Of a stretch of DNA of 64,000 nucleotides, positions 7,418-15,519 are shown one piece after another (positions within the stretch are counted from its first letter, which is position 1; each line of letters opens with the position of its first letter). This stretch comes from Rhodococcus qingshengii JCM 15477. GTDB lineage: Bacteria; Actinomycetota; Actinomycetes; Mycobacteriales; Mycobacteriaceae. The notes beneath the pieces are model-generated. The model had not been told where the DNA came from and ran no database searches. It saw nothing but the letters and a program-made list of their open reading frames with translations. The translations under genes were made by a program, and so were the position numbers. The stretch spans positions 5,637,001 through 5,701,000 of the forward strand of contig NZ_CP096563.1 of NCBI RefSeq assembly GCF_023221595.1, read 5' to 3'.

Positions 7418-9228
7418 TGCGGCGCCTTTCGCGGAGAGATGTCTTCGACGAGGGGGTTCTGGAGCGCCCACATCCGCGCGTAGGTTCCGCCGAGCGCCGA
7501 CAACTGTTCGTGCGTACCCTTTTCCACGATCCGTCCGGCGTCGAGAACGAGTATCTGATCTGCGTATCGGACGGTGTGCAGTCGATGAGCGATCACCATC
7601 ATGGTGCCGCCGTCTGCACTGATCTCGCCCAGTGCGCGTTGAACGGCCGATTCACTGTGGGGATCGGCCTGCGAAGTCGCCTCGTCCAGGATGACGATCG
7701 GCGGGTTCTGAAGGATGGCGCGGGCGATCGTCAGGCGTTGCTTCTCCCCACCCGACAGCTCACCGCCCGAACCACCACCGATCTCGGTGTCGTACCCGTC
7801 TGGCAGTCGCACGATCACGTCATGAATTTGCGCCCGCTTCGCCGCTGTCTCCACTTCCAGATCCGTTGCATCTGGTCTGCCGAGCCGAATGTTCTCGCGC
7901 ACGGTGTCCCGCAAGAGCACGACATCCTGGAAGACGATCGCCATCGATTTCAAGACTTCGCGACTGGACTGATCTCGTAAATCGCTTCCGCCCAGTCGAA
8001 TAGACCCGTCCGTGACGTCCCAGAACCGCGGAAGTAGACGCGCCAAAGTGGTCTTTCCGGAGCCGGAGGGGCCAACGATCGCGGTCACGGTGCCCGGTTG
8101 CATCTCGAAGGAGATGTTCTCGAGGACGCGCTGCCCAGTGGTGTATTCGAAGCCGACGCTGTCGAATTCGACCAAAGTGCTGCGAGCAGGCACTGCATCC
8201 TGAGGTTCGGCCAGCTCTGGTTCGCCGAGGATGCTCTCGACGTGAGTCGCTCCCAGTTGGCCTTCGCGGTAGAGGTTGGCCATCGTTCCCATGTGCAGAA
8301 CCGACGACGGAACACCGATTCCGACGACCAGAAAGGCAACAAGAGCTACCGGGGTAATCCAACCCCCGGACAACATTGCAGTTCCCGTCGCCGTGATGAC
8401 CACGATGAGTACCGCCGGTGAGAGGAGGATCGACATCGCGACCACCGGCCTTCCCATCCCCGACATCCATCGCACGCACACCGCAACCATCGAATCGACA
8501 GCGCTCGAGTAGCGCGCGAATGCGCGACTCCCACTCCCGTACGTCTTGACAACCTCGATACCGTCGCCCAGTTCTACTGTCGCAGAGGTCAATGTCGACA
8601 TTGCAAGATTCCAGGAGTCGACGTTCGTTCGATAGGCTCTGCGCATCGACGGCGCGGCGAGAGCGAGACACACTCCGATGTAGCCGACCAGGACCAGGCT
8701 GAACTTCCAGTCCTTCGCCACCAGATAGATCAGGGCCACTATCGGCGACAGGATCGCGGGCACCACGTCGGCGGGAAGGTGAGCGACGAGAAGATGCATC
8801 CGCTTCACGTCGTCCGTCATCGCCTGCTTCACTTCACCGGTGCCACCATTTGCAAACCACCCCAGAGGAACTCGGGACAGATGCCGAGCGATACGCGAGC
8901 GGATCGAGTATTTGAAATGCGCGTCGGCGGTGTGACAGACGGTCAGTGCTGCGTTGTAGACGACAAAACCGAGAATTGTGCCCGCTGCACCGATTGCGGC
9001 CCACATCCAGACCAGGTTCAACGACGAGCCGGTCAGGAGCACCCGCGCGATCTCGACCACCGCAACGTAGGGCAGGAATCGCAGTGGCACCGACAGTGCC
9101 GACAGACCCGCCCCTAGGAGGAGTTGATTTCTCACCGGCGCGATCATCCTGCCCAAAGCGTCTCGGTCGACGAGTCCAGGCGAGTCTTCCGGGGCTGCGG
9201 ACTCGTTCACTTTCATTGCCGCACTCAC
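7414..9228 (-). CDS. ABC half-transporter (permease-ATPase fusion), YbtP/IrtA-like
   Basis: 604-residue partner of the half-transporter at 5684-7417. It has an N-terminal six-helix membrane domain and an ATPase with Walker A (GPSGSGKTTL), signature (LSGGEKQRLT), Walker B (VILDEATSQ) and H-loop (VIAHRLH). The GTG at 9228 gives a GTGA overlap with the cupredoxin stop; an ATG at 9216 is the alternative start. Coupling by overlap on both sides places it firmly in a single operon with the metallophore-binding protein, MCO and cupredoxin. Inferred role: import of a ferric or other metallophore complex. Confidence 0.88.
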   Translation of the reverse strand: MSAAMKVNESAAPEDSPGLVDRDALGRMIAPVRNQLLLGAGLSALSVPLRFLPYVAVVEIARVLLTGSSLNLVWMWAAIGAAGTILGFVVYNAALTVCHTADAHFKYSIRSRIARHLSRVPLGWFANGGTGEVKQAMTDDVKRMHLLVAHLPADVVPAILSPIVALIYLVAKDWKFSLVLVGYIGVCLALAAPSMRRAYRTNVDSWNLAMSTLTSATVELGDGIEVVKTYGSGSRAFARYSSAVDSMVAVCVRWMSGMGRPVVAMSILLSPAVLIVVITATGTAMLSGGWITPVALVAFLVVGIGVPSSVLHMGTMANLYREGQLGATHVESILGEPELAEPQDAVPARSTLVEFDSVGFEYTTGQRVLENISFEMQPGTVTAIVGPSGSGKTTLARLLPRFWDVTDGSIRLGGSDLRDQSSREVLKSMAIVFQDVVLLRDTVRENIRLGRPDATDLEVETAAKRAQIHDVIVRLPDGYDTEIGGGSGGELSGGEKQRLTIARAILQNPPIVILDEATSQADPHSESAVQRALGEISADGGTMMVIAHRLHTVRYADQILVLDAGRIVEKGTHEQLSALGGTYARMWALQNPLVEDISPRKAPQ

Positions 9229-9572
9229 TCTTCGACGATGATCGTGCCGGTCATGTTCGGATGTGGTGTGCACGTGTAGGTGAACGTTCCGGCTTTGTCG
9301 AAGGTCTGACTGTAGGTTCCGCTTCCTTGGAGATCGCTCTTGATCCCCAACTCGGCGAACACGACATCGTGCGGCATTCCCTGGTCCTCGAAAATCCACG
9401 TGACGGTCTGTCCTGTGTGCACGGTGACGGAGTTCGGTGTGTACGCAAGGTTTTTCACCGAGATCTCGACCGGCGCTTGCTCGGTAGATCCCGTCGAATC
9501 GTTGCCGCACGACGTCAGTGTGAACACCGCTGCAACAGCGATCAATGTGGTCAATCCGGTGCGAACTGACAT
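9225..9572 (-). CDS. Amicyanin-like cupredoxin lipoprotein 3
   Basis: 115-residue blue-copper lipoprotein (lipobox LTSC) with copper ligands His in MPHDV and Cys/His/Met in YTCTPHPNM, the same C-x2-H-x2-M spacing as the two cupredoxins of the TTQ operon. It lies 10 bases behind the second MCO and overlaps the ABC gene by GTGA. It most resembles cupredoxin 1 (3292-3639), indicating that the MCO-cupredoxin pair was duplicated as a unit. Expected function: electron or copper transfer to the neighbouring MCO at the outer membrane face. Confidence 0.9.
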   Translation of the reverse strand: MSVRTGLTTLIAVAAVFTLTSCGNDSTGSTEQAPVEISVKNLAYTPNSVTVHTGQTVTWIFEDQGMPHDVVFAELGIKSDLQGSGTYSQTFDKAGTFTYTCTPHPNMTGTIIVEE

Positions 9573-9582
9573 TCTGCTCTCC

Positions 9583-11145
9583 TCATCGAACGTAGTGGAG
9601 GTCGGCAGTCATCCCGGCCTCGAAGTGGTACGCGTTGTGACAGTGAAACATCCACCGTCCTGGATTGTCGGCGTCGAAGTCGATCGCCATTTGTGTACGC
9701 GGAAGTACGATCACAGTGTCTCGGCGAAGCCCGCCGTAGGAGGGAACCGAGAAGGTGTGCCCATGGGTGTGCATCGGGTGCCACATGTCGGTGTCGTTGT
9801 TCATGACGATTCGTATTCGCTCGCCCTGCTTCATTCTCAACCGACCTGCATCGGCGCCCGCCATTCCCCAGAGGTATCGATCGCCGGCCTGAATGAGATC
9901 CACCGAATACGCACGATCCGGTGCCCTCTGCTCCAGCGCTCCTGACGGGCGAAGCTCCGATTCCAGAACGAGCCGACCGCCGGAACCTGACAGCACTGCA
10001 GGCGAAGTCAGGTCGACGACCGCCACCGAATCCGGCGTCCGAAGCAGGCACGCGACGCCACCTGACTTCCCTTCCACCTTCGCGGCGATGGGCCACGAGC
10101 CGGACTGCACCGTCACCAATACGTCGTATCGCTGCGCGGGTGCGATCAGAATCTCGTCTCCGGCTGTGTAGGCAACGTCCTGCCCGTCAGCACTGACAAC
10201 GGTCATCTCGTGCCCGGCGACCGAGAAACGGTACGGAGTCTCCGCCCCGGCATTGATCACCCGCAATCGAAGCCGAGTTCCGGCCGTCGCGCTGACGACG
10301 AAGGGATCTTCCACAGGCCGTCCGTTGATCAGGTGCAGTGGATACGTGATGTGCGTTGCCATTCCACCGAGCGCCTCGGAATTACCGTGACCGCTGGCGA
10401 GAAGTTCTGCGGCAGAATCAATCTCTGCATCATCGACTTCCGGTGGAGCTCCGCCGTGCCCGTGGTGTCCTCCCTGCACGTCCGGTGACAATGCGCGAAG
10501 CACTGCATCCGGGGTTGTTCCCAGCCCGTCGAGCCAGTCGTCGATCACGATGACGACGTCCTCGTCGGCTCCGGTCCGGTCGTTCGGGTCCTCGACCACG
10601 AGTGCACCGAATAGCCCTCGATCGGCCTGCAAGCCTGAATGGGAGTGGTACCAATATGTTCCGTGATCCGGGGCCACGAAGTCGTAGGTGAACTCGGCAC
10701 CTGGTTGGATTCGTTCCTGGGTGACCGGCGGGACGCCGTCCATGTCGTTGCGGATCGCAATGCCGTGCCAGTGCACCGAGGTCTCCGTCGGAAGGTCGTT
10801 CTCCAAAAGAACGTTGAGCCGGTCTCCCTTGGAGATTCGAAGCTCCGGGCCAACTGCTTCCGCACCGTACGACCATGTGTCGACCTCTCTGGCGCCCAGA
10901 CTCACCCGAGCCGGTGCAGCTGTCAGATTCCGTTCGACTGTGCGCCCGCTATGAAATCTCGCCTGTTCGGCAGCACGAACTTCGTCGTCGAACGGTGAAA
11001 TCTCAGAACTGGATTCGTTCGCCGAACCACGGCTGCACGCACTCAATGCCACAGAACCCAAAGCCGCAGAACCCACAGCCGCAGAGCCGAGCGTCACCGC
11101 TCCCCATCGCAGAGCCAGGCGCCGACTCAACGCACTCGAACTCAT
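9583..11145 (-). CDS. Multicopper oxidase lipoprotein, metallophore operon copy
   Basis: 520-residue three-domain MCO, strongly similar along its length to the copy at 1675-3264 (for example shared DRGLFGAL and DDWLDGLGTTPD blocks). Start at ATG 11145, which makes an ATGA overlap with the binding-protein gene. The N-terminus has twin arginines (SRRLALRW), a hydrophobic stretch and a lipobox LSAC. Copper motifs HWHG, WYHSHSG, HPMHTHGH and HCHNAYHFEAGM are intact, and there is a His-rich GGHHGHGG insert. Embedded in a metal-uptake operon, it may act as a ferroxidase, cuprous oxidase or metallophore-modifying oxidase; the substrate cannot be told from sequence. Confidence 0.9.
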   Translation of the reverse strand: MSSSALSRRLALRWGAVTLGSAAVGSAALGSVALSACSRGSANESSSEISPFDDEVRAAEQARFHSGRTVERNLTAAPARVSLGAREVDTWSYGAEAVGPELRISKGDRLNVLLENDLPTETSVHWHGIAIRNDMDGVPPVTQERIQPGAEFTYDFVAPDHGTYWYHSHSGLQADRGLFGALVVEDPNDRTGADEDVVIVIDDWLDGLGTTPDAVLRALSPDVQGGHHGHGGAPPEVDDAEIDSAAELLASGHGNSEALGGMATHITYPLHLINGRPVEDPFVVSATAGTRLRLRVINAGAETPYRFSVAGHEMTVVSADGQDVAYTAGDEILIAPAQRYDVLVTVQSGSWPIAAKVEGKSGGVACLLRTPDSVAVVDLTSPAVLSGSGGRLVLESELRPSGALEQRAPDRAYSVDLIQAGDRYLWGMAGADAGRLRMKQGERIRIVMNNDTDMWHPMHTHGHTFSVPSYGGLRRDTVIVLPRTQMAIDFDADNPGRWMFHCHNAYHFEAGMTADLHYVR

Positions 11146-12164
11146 GCCGTCAGCGCCGTGAATTCCTGATAGCGCGTCGCGGCAACAGCTTCGGTTCCGG
11201 TGCCGGTCAGATTGCCGGCAGCCATGGCATCCATGTCCTCGATCATCCAGAAGGTGGCGAAGGGATGAGTGGCAAGCCACATGTCTCCGTTGACCTTGGC
11301 CACTCGGTTCTCCTGCACCGCTGAAAGACTCGAGAATCCGGGAACACCGGCAACCTTGCCGAACTCGTACACGCCCTCGTCGAACACGGCTATGATCCGA
11401 GCATCCTGCGCCGGGATCGCCTCGTCGGACAGGGGCGCATACGGCAGTCCTCCAGCCGCATTCGCTCGCTGGGATTCCGGACGCCCGAAGCCGCTCTCCG
11501 CCAACAGCAACGACGGCGGCGCCTGCTCGGTGGTGGTGGCAAGGATTCCAGAACTGCTCATCAGCACCGACACGGTGTTCGCTTCACCACCGGACCGAGC
11601 AGAGACGTCAGCGATCTTGCCCTCCAAGGCGACGGTCAGCTTGTCGGCAACCGACTGACGATCAAAAGCGCGTCCGAAGAAGGCAAGATTCTCACGCCAC
11701 GGAGTGGTGACGGCCGGGACCGGCACTGTGGGGACGGTCGATGCGAGGGAGTCGTAGTAGCTCCGATCGCCCATCGACGTGAAGATGACCAGTCCGGGAT
11801 CCTGGGCGAGGACCTGCTCGATCGGGGGTGCACCGAGCGGCGGCACCGTGACCACCTCGGTACCCGCTGACGCCAAGATGTCCTGGCCGATCTCCGATCC
11901 CCACGACGTGAAGACCACATCAGGGGTGATGCCGACGGCAAGGAGACCGAGTGCGGCGTATTCGTCGAGGGAAACAATTCGCCCGAGGTCGCCTGGAACC
12001 GACGTCTCACCGAATTCATGGGACACAACACGCGTTCCCTCGGCAGGTTCCGTCGTCGGTCCCGCCTCACTCGAGCTACAGGCGGCCGCAGTCAGGGCAA
12101 CGACACTGACCAGCAGCGAAGCACCCAGCCTCGATAGGTAACCGGGTCGCGTTTTCAACTTCAT
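11142..12164 (-). CDS. Metallophore (siderophore) ABC substrate-binding lipoprotein, FepB/FecB-like
   Basis: 340-residue lipoprotein (lipobox TAAAC) of the periplasmic-binding-protein type that captures Fe(III)-siderophores or related metallophores. Family features are the N-terminal (R)IVSLDEYAALGLLAVGITP block, the LAQDPGLVIFTSMG segment and the AVQENRVAKVNGDMW segment near the C-terminus. It is the first gene of a six-gene operon: binding protein, MCO, cupredoxin, two ABC half-transporters, YdcF. The promoter region carries a 23-bp palindrome and an IdeR-like box, so iron and/or the divergent TetR regulator probably control it. Confidence 0.88.
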   Translation of the reverse strand: MKLKTRPGYLSRLGASLLVSVVALTAAACSSSEAGPTTEPAEGTRVVSHEFGETSVPGDLGRIVSLDEYAALGLLAVGITPDVVFTSWGSEIGQDILASAGTEVVTVPPLGAPPIEQVLAQDPGLVIFTSMGDRSYYDSLASTVPTVPVPAVTTPWRENLAFFGRAFDRQSVADKLTVALEGKIADVSARSGGEANTVSVLMSSSGILATTTEQAPPSLLLAESGFGRPESQRANAAGGLPYAPLSDEAIPAQDARIIAVFDEGVYEFGKVAGVPGFSSLSAVQENRVAKVNGDMWLATHPFATFWMIEDMDAMAAGNLTGTGTEAVAATRYQEFTALTA

Positions 12165-12201
12165 GGTGTCCTTCAGCTTCGAAAAATCGGGGGGTTCGCA
12201 T

Positions 12202-12224
12202 AAATCCGAGCACTGCTCGGATTT
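12202..12224. promoter_or_regulatory. 23-bp palindrome, candidate TetR operator
   Basis: Perfect inverted repeat AAATCCGAGCA-C-TGCTCGGATTT, arms 11 bp around one central base, 38 bp upstream of the binding-protein start and about 85 bp before the divergent TetR gene. Size and position suit an operator for that TetR protein controlling the metallophore/MCO operon. Confidence 0.6.
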
Positions 12225-12225
12225 G

Positions 12226-12244
12226 GCAAGTAAACCTCACCTAA
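12226..12244 (-). promoter_or_regulatory. IdeR/DtxR-like iron box (weak)
   Basis: On the minus strand TTAGGTGAGGTTTACTTGC matches 13 of 19 positions of the DtxR/IdeR consensus TTAGGTTAGGCTAACCTAA, with the left half best preserved. It directly abuts the 23-bp palindrome in the promoter of the metallophore operon, as expected for iron control. The match is by eye. Confidence 0.4.
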
Positions 12245-12310
12245 GTTCATCCGTCAATCGCTTGCGTCGACTACGCACACCGATCCGACGCCGCTAAGCT
12301 CGGTCGGACC

Positions 12311-13042
12311 ATGACTGCGCCATCACCTGACAAGAAGTCCGCCGCGACATCAGAGCGCCGCCGGAGTTACAACACCGGGATCACTGCGGACGCAGTGGTG
12401 ACCGTGGCGTTCGGGCTCAGTCGCGAGCACGGAGTCGAGGGCTGGTCGCTGCGGCAGCTGCTCGGCGAACTCGATACGTCGTTCTCCGTCGTCTATCGAC
12501 TCGTCGGAGATCGGGACGCACTCTCGGCTGCGGTGGTCGACAGTGCGGTGTCGGCCGTGAACGTGCCATCCGCACAGGAAGATTGGCGTCGATGGCTGAC
12601 ACATCTGCTCTTGCAGATGCGAGAGGCATTGATCGAGTGTCCAGGCGCGGCGCAGTGGCTGCTGATGAACGGAGTTGCCACCCAGCGCAGCCGGGAACTC
12701 ATGGAGGCAGGATTGGCATCGCTGATCGACGCCGGGTTCGGGGAAGAAGCCGCTCAGGCTTACACCGTCGCCTTCACCTCGACAATCACACTGATCGCCA
12801 TGAACGACGCCAGGCGCATTCCCAGCGGACAGCCTTCACCCGATCACAGCGCGATGCTGGAACGACTGAGTAACGACGGACCCTCAGATCCTCGTTCATC
12901 GATGGAGACACTGATCGGGAAGTTCGCCGGTCCACCGGATGCTGCGGAAGCAACACGGGCAGAACACTATCGCTACACACTCGACCGTGTCCTCGACGGC
13001 CTCGAGGCGCGGCTGAACGCAATCAAGGAGTCACAGAAATGA
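12311..13042 (+). CDS. TetR-family transcriptional regulator
   Basis: 243-residue TetR-type regulator. The N-terminal HTH region (ITADAVVTVAFGLSREHGVEGWSL followed by RQLLGELDTSFSVVYRLVGDRDAL) has the usual helix-turn-helix spacing, with S/V-Y-R-L-V in place of the classic YYHF. The remainder is an all-helical ligand and dimer domain (WRRWLTHLLLQMREALIECPGAAQWLL) of the TetR_C type. It is transcribed divergently from the metallophore/MCO operon, and the palindrome between them is the obvious binding site. Ligand unknown; a metallophore or drug-like compound is plausible. Confidence 0.85.
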   Translation: MTAPSPDKKSAATSERRRSYNTGITADAVVTVAFGLSREHGVEGWSLRQLLGELDTSFSVVYRLVGDRDALSAAVVDSAVSAVNVPSAQEDWRRWLTHLLLQMREALIECPGAAQWLLMNGVATQRSRELMEAGLASLIDAGFGEEAAQAYTVAFTSTITLIAMNDARRIPSGQPSPDHSAMLERLSNDGPSDPRSSMETLIGKFAGPPDAAEATRAEHYRYTLDRVLDGLEARLNAIKESQK

Positions 13043-13082
13043 CCGAGGGTCGCTGTCGCAGTTGTGCGACAGCAACCCTCGG
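13043..13082. terminator. Hairpin terminator after TetR gene
   Basis: 18-bp stem with one mismatch (13043-13060 with 13065-13082) and a 4-base loop, beginning at the base after the TetR stop codon and lying before the convergent lipase gene. Likely bidirectional. Confidence 0.8.
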
Positions 13083-13104
13083 ATGAGTTGGATTCTCGAT
13101 ATGT

Positions 13105-14268
13105 CTAACGGAACAGGTTCGCGACGAACGGAATCGTGTCAGCCTGTGATTCGACCAAAGCGCCGCTATGGTCGGTGTTGTAGGTCTTGAACGTGACCGG
13201 TTCACCGTTGGCGACCAACGCTGCAACCAGCGAAAGTGCAGACGGTGCAGGGACATCCACATCGAGCAAGCCCTGGCCGATGAAGATGGGGCGATCGTAT
13301 CCACTGGTCGGTACACCCATGTAATCGTTCAGCAGACCCTGGAAGTTCGGGATCTGACTGAGCGGGCGGGAGAAGATGTCACCGAGGACCAGATCCTTGG
13401 ATGCCTCGTCCAGGTCTGCGGCGCAGAGCTTTTCGGCCGAGTCGACCTTTTCCCTTCCCAAGTCGTTCAGGTAGGAATTCAAGTCGATCTCGGGGTGCGC
13501 TTCCCGCAAGCCCGCGAGGATGTAGAGCGCGTACGACGTCAATCCGCCGCCGAGGGCGATGGGAGGGAAGCCCGGACCGGCAGGCAGGAGGGTCAACTCG
13601 ATGTTGGCCGGCACTCCGGTACCCACCCCGCCGCGATAGTCGAGAGAATCCCCACCGTATTCAGTGGCGTAGCGCGCCGTCGTGATGGCCGCTCCGCCGC
13701 CCTGCGACTGTCCGACCACTGCCCACCGATTCGAGATGGTGGGGTCGATCACCCGAGCAGCCTTGACCGAGTCGACGACGCTGTGCGCCTCCACCTTTCC
13801 GTCGAGATACGGCATCAGCCCCGGTGTTCCCAGACCGACGTAGTCGGTGGCGACTACGGCGTAGCCCTCGGAGAGCCAACGCCCCAGGTAGGGGTAGTCG
13901 CGCTCGGGCAGGCCAGGACCGACCAGCGAAGGGGCACAGGAATCGTCGAGTCCCGTGGTGCCGTGCGCCCACGCAATGACGGGCCAACCACCTTCCGGTG
14001 CCGGACCGGCCGGGACGTAGTATGCGCCACTGCTCAGCGCAGGCCCGCCGTTGGAACCGATGGTCCAGTACGTGAATCGCTTGGCGTCGGCGGTACCCGG
14101 AATCCACAGATCTTTCGGTAGCGGCTCACTCGACACCACAGTGCCGGTGGCTTGCGACGCGCTCGGTGCCTGTGCGGACGCGATGGGCGCAGCAACGGCG
14201 GAGCCGATCGTTGCAGCACAGAGGGCTGCGATGGATATGCGGGCAAACGACTTCGACTGGAATTTCAC
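13105..14268 (-). CDS. Secreted LIP-family lipase/esterase
   Basis: 387-residue exported alpha/beta-hydrolase of the secretory lipase type. The start was placed at GTG 14268 (VKFQSKSF), which gives a standard Sec signal peptide (helix around residues 8-30, ending SAVAAPIASAQA) and a GGAG ribosome site; the longer frame would prepend 25 polar residues. The nucleophile elbow is GQSQGG, with an upstream AWAHGTTG oxyanion-type motif and a C-terminal TDHSG containing the likely catalytic His. The family hydrolyses acylglycerols or esters outside the cell. A 34-bp palindrome lies 50 bp upstream, suggesting repression by a TetR protein such as that at 14905-15504. Confidence 0.88.
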   Translation of the reverse strand: MKFQSKSFARISIAALCAATIGSAVAAPIASAQAPSASQATGTVVSSEPLPKDLWIPGTADAKRFTYWTIGSNGGPALSSGAYYVPAGPAPEGGWPVIAWAHGTTGLDDSCAPSLVGPGLPERDYPYLGRWLSEGYAVVATDYVGLGTPGLMPYLDGKVEAHSVVDSVKAARVIDPTISNRWAVVGQSQGGGAAITTARYATEYGGDSLDYRGGVGTGVPANIELTLLPAGPGFPPIALGGGLTSYALYILAGLREAHPEIDLNSYLNDLGREKVDSAEKLCAADLDEASKDLVLGDIFSRPLSQIPNFQGLLNDYMGVPTSGYDRPIFIGQGLLDVDVPAPSALSLVAALVANGEPVTFKTYNTDHSGALVESQADTIPFVANLFR

Positions 14269-14318
14269 GTCTGACGACTCCGGTTCGTGCGGTGGGCGAC
14301 CTCGTTGGACGTTATCGT

Positions 14319-14352
14319 AGATTTTGTTTAACCGATCGGTCAAGCAAAATCT
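14319..14352. promoter_or_regulatory. 34-bp imperfect palindrome in lipase/VOC divergent promoter
   Basis: Inverted repeat with arms 14319-14335 and 14336-14352, only two mismatched pairs, centred on ACCGATCGGT and flanked by AGATTTTG / CAAAATCT. This is a typical TetR operator shape. It sits between the lipase gene (start 14268) and the VOC gene (start 14443), and the TetR gene at 14905-15504 is the closest candidate regulator. Confidence 0.65.
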
Positions 14353-14442
14353 TGCAGCTTCGTGAAACGTATATGTCGAGATTCCGGCCCCAACTCCGAC
14401 CTAGCATCGAACCGCACGAAAAAACAGTAGGAGGATGTGTCC

Positions 14443-14883
14443 ATGGCACACGTACAGCGTTTCGACCACATCGGCATCACCGTCGCGGACCTCGAATCAG
14501 CGACGGCATTCTTCGTCGGTCTGGGTCTCGAGGTGGAGGGCACCGGATCCGTGGAGGGTGAGTTCGTGGAAACCGTCTGCGGTATCCCTGGAGCCAAGTG
14601 CGAAATCGCCATGCTGCGCCCGCCGGGCGAAGGATCACGGCTCGAGCTCTCGTCCTTCGTCACGCCCGAGCACGTACCCGGATCGCCTGCTCCGATGGCC
14701 AACGAGATCGGGATACGCAACGTGTCTTTCGAGGTGGGCGATCTCCAGGTTGCGGTCGACGCGGTGGCTGCGGACGGTTACGGACTCATCGGCGGGATCG
14801 GCGAGTACGAGAACAGCGTGCGCATGGCCTACGTCCGGGGGCCAGAAGGGATCATCGTGTCCCTGTTCGAGCAGATCGCCTGA
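14443..14883 (+). CDS. VOC-superfamily (glyoxalase/bleomycin-resistance fold) protein
   Basis: 146-residue single-module vicinal-oxygen-chelate protein. It begins with the family pattern RFDHIGITVADLESATAFF and ends with VRGPEGIIVSLFEQIA, giving the usual metal-ligand positions (His near residue 8, Glu at SLFE). An AGGAGG site at 14429-14434 decides for the ATG at 14443 over a GTG six bases upstream. VOC proteins include lyases, epimerases, dioxygenases and drug-binding proteins, so the reaction is open; the length and LELSSF segment suit a methylmalonyl-CoA-epimerase/lactoylglutathione-lyase-like member. Its divergent promoter with the lipase carries a strong palindrome. Confidence 0.82.
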   Translation: MAHVQRFDHIGITVADLESATAFFVGLGLEVEGTGSVEGEFVETVCGIPGAKCEIAMLRPPGEGSRLELSSFVTPEHVPGSPAPMANEIGIRNVSFEVGDLQVAVDAVAADGYGLIGGIGEYENSVRMAYVRGPEGIIVSLFEQIA

Positions 14884-14904
14884 AGCGTCACGGCATTCGG
14901 AGCG

Positions 14905-15504
14905 TCAGATCGCCTTCCAGGAGCTGGCCAGAGCGCCCATCGCAGCCGCGAATTCGGCGAACGCCGCGTCGATTCTGACGCGGTCACCGGTGGTCACCAG
15001 ATCGAGCGTCAACCCGCGAATCTGCGCCAACACGATCGTCGCGTAGCGATCAGCGCGATCGGGTGGACATCCGTGCGCGAGCGCAGCTTCCGCCAAACCA
15101 CCCAACCAGTCCCCCACCACATGGTCGAGAAACTCGCGATACCGCTCCGGATGCAACAACGCCTGTCCGTAGATCTCGAACATCAAGCGAAAGTTCGGCA
15201 ACGATTCCGCTGATGTGCGCCCATTCCAGTAACTCGTCAACATCTCGACGATGTCGGTCCCGGAAGAGATGTCGAGAGAAGAACTGTCTCGCAGGGTGGC
15301 AACTACTTCAGTGAGCAGTTGTTCCTTCGAACCGAAATGATGGATGAGTGTCGCATGACTGATCCCCAGATCCTTGGCCAATGGCCGCATGGACAGTTCA
15401 CCGACGCCGTTCGCCGTGACGTACGCGGTTACCTGCTCGAGCAATTCGGCACGGCGATGCTGGTAACGCAGTTTCCGGCCGTCGACCGGCGTGCTGTCCT
15501 CCAC
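14905..15504 (-). CDS. TetR-family transcriptional regulator
   Basis: 199-residue TetR regulator, with start at GTG 15504; a GTG at 15534 inside the upstream repeats is an alternative. The HTH is textbook: LLEQVTAYVTANGVGELSMRP, then LAKDLGISHATLIHHFGSKEQLLTEV. The C-terminal ligand domain is helical (LPNFRLMFEIYGQALLHPERY). It lies just downstream of, and convergent with, the VOC gene, making it the natural regulator of the lipase/VOC palindrome. Its own promoter contains three tandem 17-bp repeats. Confidence 0.87.
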   Translation of the reverse strand: MEDSTPVDGRKLRYQHRRAELLEQVTAYVTANGVGELSMRPLAKDLGISHATLIHHFGSKEQLLTEVVATLRDSSSLDISSGTDIVEMLTSYWNGRTSAESLPNFRLMFEIYGQALLHPERYREFLDHVVGDWLGGLAEAALAHGCPPDRADRYATIVLAQIRGLTLDLVTTGDRVRIDAAFAEFAAAMGALASSWKAI

Positions 15505-15519
15505 CTGCAGGAGCCTACG

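Noticed and set aside
5684..9228. The two ABC half-transporters as a multidrug exporter
   Set aside because: The fold alone would allow it, but translational coupling to a metallophore-binding lipoprotein operon favours YbtPQ/IrtAB-type import; export is kept as the alternative.
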